NCBI RefSeq assembly: GCF_014174255.1
Contig: NZ_JABEQJ010000041.1
Span: forward strand, 1 to 33,690
Origin: Gluconacetobacter sacchari
GTDB lineage: Bacteria > Pseudomonadota > Alphaproteobacteria > Acetobacterales > Acetobacteraceae
Direction: 5' to 3'
DNA: 33,690 bases
Below are positions 1 through 7,451 of the stretch, one piece after another; the stretch's first letter is position 1, and each line of letters opens with the position of its first letter. Position numbers and translations under genes: made by a program. The notes below the pieces were generated by a model, which worked only from the letters and a program-made list of their open reading frames with translations, was not told the DNA's origin and did no database searches.

Positions 1-100
1 CAAGGAGTGGCGCGCTGTCGCAACCAGATACGAAAAAACAGCAACGTCATTCCTCGCCGTCATACACATCGCTGCCGCTGCAGACTGGATCAAGATCTAA
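1..100 (+). CDS. IS5-family transposase, 3' end only
   Basis: Reading from base 2, the window opens with 32 codons and a TAA stop at 98-100. The peptide runs KEWRAVATRYEKTA...FLAVIHIAAA, which I recognise as the C-terminal helix of IS5-family (IS427-like) DDE transposases, where an R-x-A-T-R-Y-[DE]-K-T-A motif is typical. The rest of the gene lies upstream of the window. The bases just after the stop (CAGGCCCTAG) may hold the element's terminal repeat and a CTAG-type target, but this cannot be tested without the other end. Family assignment is by motif memory only. Confidence 0.7.
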   Translation, partial: KEWRAVATRYEKTATSFLAVIHIAAAADWIKI

Positions 101-459
101 CAGGCCCTAGAGTCATAAAGACTTTCGCATTTTCGGTAAATTGCAGGCGGTAGAACTCTTCTCTCTTAAGTCTCTGGGTGAAATGGTTCGGTTTTAGTGG
201 ACAATTGTGTGTCTGCCGGTACGTGGTATTCCGGCCTCAGTTCATGCTGCTGCCAGCATCGGCGGCAGCAGCATGTTAGAGTAGGTTCGATCAAGTATGT
301 TTTTGTCAAGCAATAAATTCAGTCGATGGATCTGGGTGTGGATGACGTGGCCGTGGCGGCCCCGGTCGCGGCGCGCGGGCGTATCCGAGGTCAAGTGGCC
401 CCTGAAAATGGGACCGGCCGTTAAGTTGGAAAAGTCTGGCTCTGTCATATGATGGAGCG
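101..459. other. gene-free stretch between two insertion sequence remnants
   Basis: I see no credible gene here; frames open only as short GC-driven runs. The stretch holds a perfect hairpin (243-275, listed separately). The bases at about 396-415 (TGGCCCCTGAAAATGGGACC) could be the left end of the IS3-family remnant that follows, judging by distance to its reading frame. No matching inverted copy is visible downstream, so that end is probably lost. Confidence 0.4.
243..275. repeat. perfect inverted repeat, 12-bp arms
   Basis: CATGCTGCTGCC (243-254) is followed nine bases later by its exact reverse complement GGCAGCAGCATG (264-275). The predicted stem is strong, but neither strand has a T-run after it, so it does not look like a Rho-independent terminator. 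It lies between the IS5-family and IS3-family remnants and could be a mobile element end, a repetitive palindrome or a recombination substrate. Confidence 0.75.
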
Positions 460-810
460 ATGATGATGAAGAAGACGAGATGGAAGCTGGACGGGGCGTT
501 GAAGGCGCAGATTGCGCCGGAGGCGATTCGCGGTGGCGTGACGGTGACGGACCTTGCCCAGCGCTATGAGGTTCACCCAAACCCGATTTAGTCTTGGAAG
601 AAGCAATTGCAGGAGCAGGCGGCGCGGGCAACTGATGGTGAAGCGGGATTTTTTAGCGTCGAGGTCCGGAAGATGAGCATTCCGGACCGTCGAGAATTGC
701 TCGTCCGTGAGGGAAGTGGGCTGTCGCTGCGGCAGCAATGTGCGCTGCTCGGGCTTTCGCGTTCGGCTGTGTATCGCAAGCCGCAGGCGGCCACCCGGGA
801 CGCAGCGTGA
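460..810 (+). pseudogene. IS3-family transposase remnant (OrfA plus start of OrfB), inactivated
   Basis: From ATG 460 the frame encodes MMMKKTRWKLDG, then AIRGGVTVTDLAQRYEVHPN and a TAG stop at 589-591. It continues in the same frame with SWKKQLQEQAA to a stop at 808-810. The HTH part (V-x-x-L-A-x-[RK]-Y-x-V-H-P-N...SWKKQL) is classic IS3-family OrfA. The tail (LSLRQQCALLGLSRSAVYRKP) matches the beginning of IS3-family OrfB. The stop replaces a codon normally read through (a C-to-T change of CAG would explain it). The leucine-zipper part of OrfA appears shortened and the catalytic DDE domain is missing. It is a dead fragment lying just upstream of the transfer operon. Confidence 0.72.
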
Positions 811-1130
811 GTCTGAAATACGTTCTTTGCCAGATCCCCCCCCTATCATGGTATCTTTCATCTGCCGTCCTCTCTTCGTGGCTGAGTTTCCAACCATCAC
901 AGTGGCACATTGCGATGCCGTTCGGGGAGGACGGCAACCACCCCATCTGACAACCAGACGACCGAATCGCGACACAGAAAAATTACCCTACATGACCCGT
1001 TGGGGTCCCTTACGTCGTCAACTGTCAGAACCGATTTTCCGGAAAGCGGGCATCTCTCGATCCCCTTTATCGACAGCCACGGCGATCCGCCGAGGCCATG
1101 GTGACGATCCGTCGCTTCCCGGAACTGCTG
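811..1130. promoter_or_regulatory. leader of the first transfer operon, no gene seen
   Basis: There is no convincing gene between the IS3 remnant and pilL. This stretch should hold the promoter of the pilL-led operon, unless transcription enters from the insertion sequences upstream. I could not pick a sigma-70 promoter with confidence. The IS fragment abuts this region, so native regulatory sequence may have been replaced. Confidence 0.35.
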
Positions 1131-1760
1131 ATGCAACGACCGTCCCGCACCATCCCCTCTCTGTCTATCCCGGGCTGCATAGCCAGCAGTCTGTTCCTGG
1201 CAGGGTGCATCACGACGACGCCCGTTGCGCCCGCTCCGGCCGCAAGCGCCAGCATGCCGAGCATCGCGGAATCCCATAGCCCCGGCGCACTCCCCCCAGG
1301 CTTCGTGCCGGTGATGCGCCAGGGCCGATATACGCTGGTCGAGCTCACGCCTGATCCCGGACAACGGGATCTGATGCTGCAAATTGTGGATGTCAGAGTG
1401 CCGTCCACCTTCGATGCGACAGTGGCCGACGCGATCCACTACGTGCTCCTCCGCTCGGGTTATCGCCTCTGCGAAAGCAGCGAAATCGCACCGCTTTACG
1501 CTCTGCCGCTGCCTGCCGCCCACATCCATCTTGGTCCGCAATTCTTGCGCGAGGCCCTTTTGACCCTTGCCGGTCCCGCCTGGGAACTGTCGATCGACGA
1601 TGCGAGCCGGACGGTGTGCTTCAGCCAGCACGTGGAGCCAACCGCTCCCACCCTCACGGTGGCCACAACCTCAACCGTGACACGCGTCCCTTCTCTCGCC
1701 CGAGCGGGGGCACAGCAGCCTCGGTTCGACCTCCACCGGCCGTGGGGGGCGCTACCGTGA
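1131..1760 (+). CDS. pilL: PilL-type lipoprotein of the ICE (TIGR03748-like)
   Basis: This 209-residue protein resembles the N-terminal domain of PilL found at the head of PFGI-1-class transfer clusters. It has a lipoprotein signal peptide ending in the lipobox LFLAGC (lipidated Cys about residue 26). The conserved core follows: R-Q-G-R-Y-T-L-V-E, then a D-A-I-H-Y-V-L-L-R-S-G-Y-R-L motif and a segment on 'L-T-L-A-G-P-A-W-E-L'. The family is a secretin-accessory-like outer membrane lipoprotein tied to the conjugative type IV pilus. I prefer ATG 1131 (GGAA six bases upstream, ordinary signal length). ATG 1098 is an in-frame alternative adding 11 residues. Its stop overlaps the GTG of the next gene, so the two are probably translated together. 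Confidence 0.8.
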   Translation: MQRPSRTIPSLSIPGCIASSLFLAGCITTTPVAPAPAASASMPSIAESHSPGALPPGFVPVMRQGRYTLVELTPDPGQRDLMLQIVDVRVPSTFDATVADAIHYVLLRSGYRLCESSEIAPLYALPLPAAHIHLGPQFLREALLTLAGPAWELSIDDASRTVCFSQHVEPTAPTLTVATTSTVTRVPSLARAGAQQPRFDLHRPWGALP

Positions 1761-2407
1761 GCTTACCCCAGATCTTCACCTTGCGCGGACGCAGAATCCC
1801 CTGGCTCAGGATCGTCGCGGCCGGCTGTCTCCTGGCGGTCAGCACGATCGCACTAACCGATCACCTTACCTTGTCCCGATTGGCTGACCAGACCCGCCGT
1901 AACAACCCCGACGTGCAACTTAGTGTGCTGGTCGCACGCATGACCGATCTGGAGCGGCTGGCTGACCCCGATCGACATCGCCCCAAACCCGCCAGCCAGA
2001 CCGAACTCGCCACGGCACGTCGGTTGCTGGAAGCACGGATCACGCGCCTGGAAGAAGAGCAGGCCGCCGTCGTCCACACCGACGATGTCCGAGCGTTGCA
2101 AACCCGTGTGACCGCAATTGAGGCGCAGCGGGAACAAGAGCGCCTGGCCCTAACCACTGCTCCGATGGTTCCCCGGCACGCCTCGCCACCACCCCGTCCG
2201 TTGGCGCCCCCGTTCCGGGTAATGGGTGTCGAATTGCGCGGCGGCGAACGCTTCCTCTCGTTTACGCCGGCAATGACCGCCTCGCTCGCCTCGGCTCGCC
2301 TGCTCCACGCGGGCGAGAGCGAGCGCGGTTGGCAATTGCAAGCCCTCGAACCTCACGCCGCGCTGTTCCGTGTCAACGGCACCGCGCAGCGCGTGGCCTT
2401 GCCATAG
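1757..2407 (+). CDS. membrane-anchored coiled-coil protein of the transfer cluster
   Basis: GTG 1757 overlaps the pilL stop (GTGA). The frame is also open upstream, but that part overlaps pilL and is unlikely to be used. The 216-residue product has a basic N-terminus, one hydrophobic segment at about residues 15-32 (ending IALTDHLTL), then a long charged helix rich in Glu, Arg and Gln, about residues 55-130 (for example LEARITRLEEEQ), consistent with a coiled coil. A Pro-rich linker leads to a small C-terminal domain starting near FRVMGVELRGG. Genes of this size sit between pilL and the PFL_4693-type gene in related ICEs. It is probably an inner-membrane protein with a periplasmic coiled coil. 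Precise function is unknown. Confidence 0.72.
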   Translation: MSLPQIFTLRGRRIPWLRIVAAGCLLAVSTIALTDHLTLSRLADQTRRNNPDVQLSVLVARMTDLERLADPDRHRPKPASQTELATARRLLEARITRLEEEQAAVVHTDDVRALQTRVTAIEAQREQERLALTTAPMVPRHASPPPRPLAPPFRVMGVELRGGERFLSFTPAMTASLASARLLHAGESERGWQLQALEPHAALFRVNGTAQRVALP

Positions 2408-2420
2408 GGGGCTGGCCGAG

Positions 2421-3149
2421 ATGCGCTTCTCCCTCACCGTTGCCGCCCTGATATGCGCATGGAGCGGAATGCCGCTCATTGCCCATGCGCAGTCTGTATC
2501 GACAGCTGCTTCGCGCACCGGACTCAGTCAGATCCAGACGACCACCGACGCGGCATCCGAAGAGCGCCAGGCGCGAGCCTGGGGCCTGCGGACCGAGGAA
2601 TGGGCGCGTTTCCGTCAGTTGATGCAGGGGCCGCTGGGGATCTACTCGCCGAATCTCGATCCGCTGACGGCGCTCGGCATCGAAGCGCGCAACGACGACG
2701 AGCGAACCCGCTACGCCACGCTGCAAGCCCAGGCAGAGGCGCGGCGCGTCGACAAGATGCTGGCCTACCAGCGCGCCTATGACGCCGCGTGGCAACATCT
2801 GTTTCCCGGCCAGTTGCGGGTGAGCCTGCCCGACGCCCAGACGCCGAACGCCGGCAACTCGGGCTCCGGGCGACTGGCCGTTTTCGTCAAACCGGATTGT
2901 CCGGCCTGTGCGCAGCGCGTCGAGCAATTGCAGTCGAGCGGAGCCAGTTTCGACCTGTATCTGGTCGGCAGCCAGGGGAGCGACGAGCGCATCCGCCTTT
3001 GGGCGCGTCAGGCGGGCATCGACCCCGCCAAGGTTCGCACCGCCACGATCACGCTCAACCACGATTCAGGGCGCTGGCTCTCGCTCGGACTGCCCGGCGA
3101 CCTGCCCGCATTGGTGCAGGAGGTCAACGGCCAATGGCAACGGCGCTGA
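2421..3149 (+). CDS. integrating conjugative element protein, PFL_4693 family (TIGR03759)
   Basis: This 242-residue exported protein starts at ATG 2421, after a GGGGG/GAG-rich leader. A signal peptide ends near AHAQS (about residue 24). The family core follows: A-R-A-W-G-L-R-T-E-E-W-A-R-F, then G-P-L-G-I-Y-S-P-N-L-D-P-L-T-A-L-G. The C-terminal half carries a thioredoxin-like patch, V-F-V-K-P-D-C-P-A-C with Cys at about 160 and 163. That implies periplasmic thiol chemistry or a structural disulfide. Family members are conserved next to the lytic transglycosylase in this T4SS type. The redox role is inferred from the CxxC only. The gene overlaps the next start by 16 bases. Confidence 0.85.
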   Translation: MRFSLTVAALICAWSGMPLIAHAQSVSTAASRTGLSQIQTTTDAASEERQARAWGLRTEEWARFRQLMQGPLGIYSPNLDPLTALGIEARNDDERTRYATLQAQAEARRVDKMLAYQRAYDAAWQHLFPGQLRVSLPDAQTPNAGNSGSGRLAVFVKPDCPACAQRVEQLQSSGASFDLYLVGSQGSDERIRLWARQAGIDPAKVRTATITLNHDSGRWLSLGLPGDLPALVQEVNGQWQRR

Positions 3150-3706
3150 CCCCCATGCGTCGGGCAGGGCCGCTGCTCGGCCTTGTCGCACTGCTTCCCA
3201 CGGGCTGGACGTCCCCTGGCCAGGCACGCGAGCTGCCGCCGCCGGCCTACCAGATGGCGGCAGCACCGGCCGGCGTGCCATCGCCGGTGCTGTTCGCCGT
3301 GGCTTTGCAAGAGAGCGGGGCGCTCCTGCGCGGTCGTCTGATCCCGTGGCCCTGGACGCTTAACGTCGCCGGGCACCCCGAGCGTTATCCGACCCGCAGC
3401 GACGCCTGCCGGCACTTACGCCAGATCCTGACTCTGCTTCCCGCCAGCCGTGTCGATGTCGGCCTCGGCCAGATCAATCTGGGCTATCAGAGCCAACGCT
3501 ACGTGGCCCCCTGCGACCTGCTCGACCCCTACGCCAATCTGGCAACGGCCGCCAGGATCCTGCGCGAGCAGCATCTGCCGAACGAGAACTGGCTGCTGGC
3601 GATCGGCCGGTATCACCGCCCCGCCGGAGGCGAACTGGCGGCGCGCTATCGTCGCAGCGTCGGCCTTCGCCTCTCCCAGGTCCTCGCGGACGCGGGGGCG
3701 CCATGA
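3134..3706 (+). CDS. lytic transglycosylase (SLT-like), conjugation-associated
   Basis: The predicted 190-residue enzyme would cleave peptidoglycan glycan strands to make room for the transfer channel. The N-terminus is hydrophobic (GPLLGLVALLPTGW), consistent with export. Key signatures are A-L-Q-E-S-G with the likely catalytic Glu at about residue 60, P-W-P-W-T-L-N-V-A-G, and G-L-G-Q-I-N. All are typical of the VirB1-like transglycosylases in ICE transfer modules. ATG 3134 is chosen because AGGAGG lies ten bases upstream at 3118-3123; ATG 3155 is the alternative. The stop overlaps the next ATG (ATGA), giving tight coupling to the PP-loop enzyme that follows. Confidence 0.87.
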   Translation: MATALTPMRRAGPLLGLVALLPTGWTSPGQARELPPPAYQMAAAPAGVPSPVLFAVALQESGALLRGRLIPWPWTLNVAGHPERYPTRSDACRHLRQILTLLPASRVDVGLGQINLGYQSQRYVAPCDLLDPYANLATAARILREQHLPNENWLLAIGRYHRPAGGELAARYRRSVGLRLSQVLADAGAP

Positions 3707-4788
3707 CTGACCGTGCGTTGCCGCAGGATAAGCGTCCGCCGTTGCCGTTCGACCCGCACCGTCGCCTCGCGCGCGACCCGGCTCGCTCTTCAGTCCAGCA
3801 TCTGATCAACGTATCGGGCGGCAAGGACAGCACGGCCGTCTACCTGCTGGCGCTGGAGTCCGGACTGCCGTTTCGCGCCGTGTTCGCCGATACCGGGAAT
3901 GAGCATGAATCGACCTACGCGTTCATCGACCGCCTGGCTCAGCGGACCCGTGGACCCGCCATCGAGACCGTACGCGCCGATTTTTCCAGGGAACTGGCGC
4001 GCCATCGGGCCTACATCCTGCGCGAATGGCCGAAGCAGGGCATCCCCGATGCGATCGTCGCGGAAGCGGCCGCCCTTCACGAACCCACCGGCAATCCCTT
4101 TCTGGATCTCTGCATCAGCAAAGGACGCTTCCCAAGCGCCGGAGCCAGGTTCTGCACGGAGGCGCTGAAGGGTCTGCCGATCACGTTTCAGGTCGTGTTT
4201 CCCCTGCTCCGACATGGCCCGGTCCTGCAATGGCTCGGCATCCGCGCCGCCGAGAGCGCGCGCCGCGCCCGGCATCCCCGCTGGAACCGCCATGACAGCG
4301 GCTCCTTCGTCTGGCGCCCCATCTTCGACTGGTCCGTCCAGGATGTATGGGCGATGCACCGCCGACACGGGCTTGCCCCCAATCCGCTTTATGCCCACGG
4401 CATGGGACGGGTCGGCTGTCTGCCCTGCATCCATTGCACCAAGAACGAATTGCGCCTGATCGCCGAGCGCTTCCCCGAACACATCGATCGGATCGAACGC
4501 TGGGAAGCGATCGTTTCCGCCGCCAGCAAGCGCGGAGTCTCGACTTTCTTCGCGGCGGGAACTGACCCGATGGATGCCGACCGACCGGGCCAGTACGCCG
4601 ATATCCGAACCATTGCCGACTGGAGCAGGACAAGCCGGGGCGGCCGACAATATGCGCTGTTCTTCGATCGTCAGCCCGGCGGGGGCTGTCTCTCGGATCT
4701 GGCGCTGTGCGAGCACGAGGAGAACGAAGACCCATCCAATGGCGTGTCCGACGATCAGACAGCGGACATCGGGAGCCCATCGCCATGA
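3703..4788 (+). CDS. PAPS reductase-like PP-loop (ATP pyrophosphatase fold) protein
   Basis: This 361-residue cytoplasmic enzyme of the phosphoadenosine phosphosulfate reductase superfamily has a PP-loop SGGKDS at residues 38-43. A D-T-G-N-E-H-E-S motif follows at 63-70, matching the DTG-x-E region of the family. Four Cys are well placed to hold an iron-sulfur cluster or zinc: C151 in RFCTEALK, and C239, C242 and C245 in VGCLPCIHC. It has no CysH-type ECG(I/L)H tail, so assimilatory sulfate reduction is unlikely. DndC/SspD and phage-borne relatives share this layout, but no DndB, DndD or DndE partner is nearby. It is locked into the transfer operon by ATGA overlaps at both ends. Substrate is unknown; adenylation or thiolation of a small molecule or nucleic acid are possibilities. 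Confidence 0.8.
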   Translation: MTDRALPQDKRPPLPFDPHRRLARDPARSSVQHLINVSGGKDSTAVYLLALESGLPFRAVFADTGNEHESTYAFIDRLAQRTRGPAIETVRADFSRELARHRAYILREWPKQGIPDAIVAEAAALHEPTGNPFLDLCISKGRFPSAGARFCTEALKGLPITFQVVFPLLRHGPVLQWLGIRAAESARRARHPRWNRHDSGSFVWRPIFDWSVQDVWAMHRRHGLAPNPLYAHGMGRVGCLPCIHCTKNELRLIAERFPEHIDRIERWEAIVSAASKRGVSTFFAAGTDPMDADRPGQYADIRTIADWSRTSRGGRQYALFFDRQPGGGCLSDLALCEHEENEDPSNGVSDDQTADIGSPSP

Positions 4789-5306
4789 CCCGTGGCGTGT
4801 TGCACATGGCGCTCGCACTTCCCTGCTGGCTGGTACCGGCGTCTGGCATCGCGCAATCGTCGCCGTTGATCATCGTCGAGGACCATGGGGGCGCACCGGC
4901 TCAGCCCTATTATGAGGCCCTGACGTCGGAGTCTGCAGAAACGCCGCCGCCGCCCTTCACCAGTCCGCCGAGGACTGGTGAAGGGACCATGCTGCCGGTG
5001 CGCTCGACTCTGTTATCACCGGGTGACGTGCAACCGCGCGAGATCCAGGCACCGGGCCTGACACCGTTCTTCGTCATCGGAGATGACGAGCGATCACGGC
5101 AATGGCTGCGCCTGCGCGCGGCGCGGCTGCGGTCACTTCATGCGGTGGGATTGGTGGTCAATGTCGCCACCACCGAGGCGCTGGCCGCCCTGCGCGCGCT
5201 GGCGCCGGACCTGCTGCTCTCCCCGACGCCAGGGGATGATCTCGCCCAACGCCTCGGACTGCGGACCTATCCGGCGCTGATCACCGCCACGGGCATCGAA
5301 CCCTGA
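4785..5306 (+). CDS. integrating conjugative element protein, PFL_4695 family (TIGR03765)
   Basis: This 173-residue exported protein has a signal peptide ending near SGIAQS. The family motif L-I-I-V-E-D-H-G-G follows, then P-Y-Y-E-A-L, and a C-terminal thioredoxin-like half with F-F-V-I-G-D-D, S-R-Q-W-L and L-G-L-R-T-Y-P-A-L-I. Family members lie directly before traD in this T4SS class and are thought to act in the periplasm. The start at 4785 overlaps the previous stop (ATGA). Residues 57-67 are encoded by a perfect palindrome (see repeat at 4953-4985), and this Pro/Thr/Gly stretch looks like an insertion into a surface loop. The frame is preserved, so the protein is probably made. Confidence 0.82.
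   Translation: MTRGVLHMALALPCWLVPASGIAQSSPLIIVEDHGGAPAQPYYEALTSESAETPPPPFTSPPRTGEGTMLPVRSTLLSPGDVQPREIQAPGLTPFFVIGDDERSRQWLRLRAARLRSLHAVGLVVNVATTEALAALRALAPDLLLSPTPGDDLAQRLGLRTYPALITATGIEP
4953..4985. repeat. perfect palindrome inside a transfer gene, 14-bp arms
   Basis: CCCTTCACCAGTCC (4953-4966) and its exact reverse complement GGACTGGTGAAGGG (4972-4985) flank a five-base loop, GCCGA. The 33 bases are in frame and add 11 residues (PFTSPPRTGEG) to the PFL_4695-type protein. Size, perfect symmetry and frame preservation resemble small palindromic elements inserted into genes. A structured mRNA hairpin that tunes translation between this gene and traD is another possibility. Confidence 0.85.
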
Positions 5307-5318
5307 TCGGAGCCGCCG

Positions 5319-7451
5319 ATGGCCGCGTCCCAGAGCATCGAGGTCCTGCTGCGCCCGGCGGTGGAACTCTACACCGTCACCGTTTGCGCCGCCGCCGCAC
5401 TGCTCTGTCTGGCGGCCCCGTGGTCGCTCGCCCTCAACCCCCTTCTGGGTCTCGCCAGCGCGCTGGCCTTCCTGGCCTTCGGCGCGATCAGGTTGCGCGA
5501 GGCCTGGGCCATTCTGCGCTATCGCCGCAATATCCGGCGTCTGCCCCGTTATGTGATGACCAGCCGCGCGGTTCCGGTCAGCCAGCAGCGCCTGTTCGTC
5601 GGTCGCGGCTTCCGCTGGGACCAGCGGCATACCCATCGCCTGATGCAGACCTATCGGCCGGAGTTCCGGCATTATGTCGAACCCACCGCATTGTATCGGG
5701 TCGCGCGGCGGCTAGAAGAACAACTGGAGTTCGCCCCATTCCCGGTGTCCAGCTTCCGGAAGGCGCTGGGCTGGGACAGCCCATTCAACCCCGCCCGGCC
5801 GCTGCCCCCGGTTGGGGGCATGCCACGTCTCCACGGCATCGAGCCGGACGAGACCGACGTCACGCTGCCGCTGGGCGAACGGGTCGGACACTCCCTGGTC
5901 CTGGGCACGACCCGCGTTGGCAAGACGCGGCTCGCCGAGCTGTTCATCACCCAGGACATCAGGCGCCGCAATGCGGCAGGCGAGTTCGAGGTCGTCATCG
6001 TCTTCGACCCGAAGGGCGACGCGGATTTGCTCCGGCGCATGTATGTCGAGGCTGAACGCGCCGGACGGACCGGCGAATTCTATGTCTTCCATCTGGGCTG
6101 GCCGGACGTCAGCGCCCGCTACAATGCCGTCGGGCGTTTCGGACGCATTTCCGAAGTCGCGACCCGCATCGCCGGTCAGCTCTCGGGTGAAGGCAACAGC
6201 GCCGCGTTCCGCGAGTTCGCCTGGCGCTTCGTCAATATCATCGCCCGCGCCCTCGTGGCACTTGGCCAGCGGCCGGACTATCTGCTGATCCAGCGCCACG
6301 TCGTCAATATCGACGCCCTGTTCATGGAGTATGCGCAGCACTATTTCGCCACGCACGACCCCAAGGCCTGGGAGATGATCGTCCAGATCGAGGGGCGCCT
6401 GAACGACAAGAACATCCCGCGCAACATGATCGGCCGCGAGAAGCGGGTGGTCGCCCTTGAACAGTATCTCTCGCAGGCCCGCGTTTACGACGCGGTTCTG
6501 GATGGCCTCCGCTCGGCCGTCCGCTACGACCGCACCTATTTCGACAAGATCGTCGCCTCGCTCCTGCCGCTGCTGGAAAAGCTCACCACCGGCAAGATCG
6601 CGCAGCTGCTCGCCCCGAACTATGCCGATCTCAACGACCCGCGGCCGATTTTCGACTGGAAGCAGATCATCCGCAAGCGCGCGATGGTCTATGTCGGCCT
6701 GGACGCTCTCTCCGACGCAGAGGTGGCCTCCGCCGTCGGCAATTCCATGTTCGCGGATCTGGTCTCGGTCGCCGGCCATATCTACAAATTCGGCATTGAT
6801 GACGGGCTGCCCGGGACCACGCCGGCCTCGAAGGTGCCGATCAACGTCCACGCCGACGAATTCAACGAACTCATGGGCGATGAATTCATCCCGATGGTCA
6901 ACAAGGGCGGCGGCGCCGGCATGCAGGTGACCGCCTACACGCAGACGCTCTCCGACATCGAGGCGCGCATCGGCAACCGGGCCAAGGCCGGCCAGGTCGT
7001 CGGTAACTTCAACAACCTGTTCATGCTGCGCGTGCGCGAGACGGCGACCGCCGAACTGCTGACGCGCCAGTTGCCCAAGGTCGAGGTCTATGCGGCCTCC
7101 ATGATGAGCGGCGCGACCGACAGTTCCGATCCGACCGGCCGCACCGCCTTTACCTCGAATACCCAGGACCGGATCAGCAGTTCGAGCGTGCCCATGATCG
7201 AGCCCGCGCATGTCGTCGCCCTGCCCAAAGGGCAGTGTTTCGCGCTGATCGAGGGCGGCACGCTCTGGAAGGTCCGCATGCCGTTGCCGGCGCCGGACCC
7301 GGACGAAATCATGCCGCAGGACTTGCAGCAACTGGCCGCCGCCATGCGCCGGAACTATGTCGAGGCGGACGACTGGTGGCAGAACTCGGATCTGGGTGGC
7401 CCGCCGACGGACGCCCTGCCGCCCGACCTCGCCGGGGAACCAGGCTCTTGA
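5319..7451 (+). CDS. traD: TraD-type conjugative coupling protein (SXT/TOL subfamily, TIGR03743)
   Basis: This 710-residue inner-membrane ATPase links the relaxase-DNA complex to the secretion channel. Two hydrophobic segments lie in the first 60 residues. The ATPase core has a Walker A, GTTRVGKT, at 196-203, a V-I-V-F-D-P-K-G-D motif at about 226-234, and a Walker B-like N-V-H-A-D-E-F-N-E (D514/E515). Next comes M-Q-V-T-A-Y-T-Q-T-L, typical of the TraD/TrwB motor. The C-terminus is acidic (DPDEIMPQDL onward), as is common for relaxase or relaxosome contact. Length is near that of related ICE TraD proteins. It lies 12 bases after the PFL_4695-type gene, and its stop overlaps the TTG of the next gene. 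Confidence 0.93.
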   Translation: MAASQSIEVLLRPAVELYTVTVCAAAALLCLAAPWSLALNPLLGLASALAFLAFGAIRLREAWAILRYRRNIRRLPRYVMTSRAVPVSQQRLFVGRGFRWDQRHTHRLMQTYRPEFRHYVEPTALYRVARRLEEQLEFAPFPVSSFRKALGWDSPFNPARPLPPVGGMPRLHGIEPDETDVTLPLGERVGHSLVLGTTRVGKTRLAELFITQDIRRRNAAGEFEVVIVFDPKGDADLLRRMYVEAERAGRTGEFYVFHLGWPDVSARYNAVGRFGRISEVATRIAGQLSGEGNSAAFREFAWRFVNIIARALVALGQRPDYLLIQRHVVNIDALFMEYAQHYFATHDPKAWEMIVQIEGRLNDKNIPRNMIGREKRVVALEQYLSQARVYDAVLDGLRSAVRYDRTYFDKIVASLLPLLEKLTTGKIAQLLAPNYADLNDPRPIFDWKQIIRKRAMVYVGLDALSDAEVASAVGNSMFADLVSVAGHIYKFGIDDGLPGTTPASKVPINVHADEFNELMGDEFIPMVNKGGGAGMQVTAYTQTLSDIEARIGNRAKAGQVVGNFNNLFMLRVRETATAELLTRQLPKVEVYAASMMSGATDSSDPTGRTAFTSNTQDRISSSSVPMIEPAHVVALPKGQCFALIEGGTLWKVRMPLPAPDPDEIMPQDLQQLAAAMRRNYVEADDWWQNSDLGGPPTDALPPDLAGEPGS

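Noticed and set aside
243-275. Rho-independent terminator
   Set aside because: The stem is strong but neither strand has a T-run after it.
3703-4788. DNA phosphorothioation (Dnd or Ssp) system
   Set aside because: Only a PP-loop protein is present; no cysteine desulfurase, DndB, DndD, DndE or Ssp partner lies in the window.
5712-7331. 539-codon open frame antisense to traD
   Set aside because: Same cause: it lies wholly inside a gene with clear Walker motifs on the other strand.
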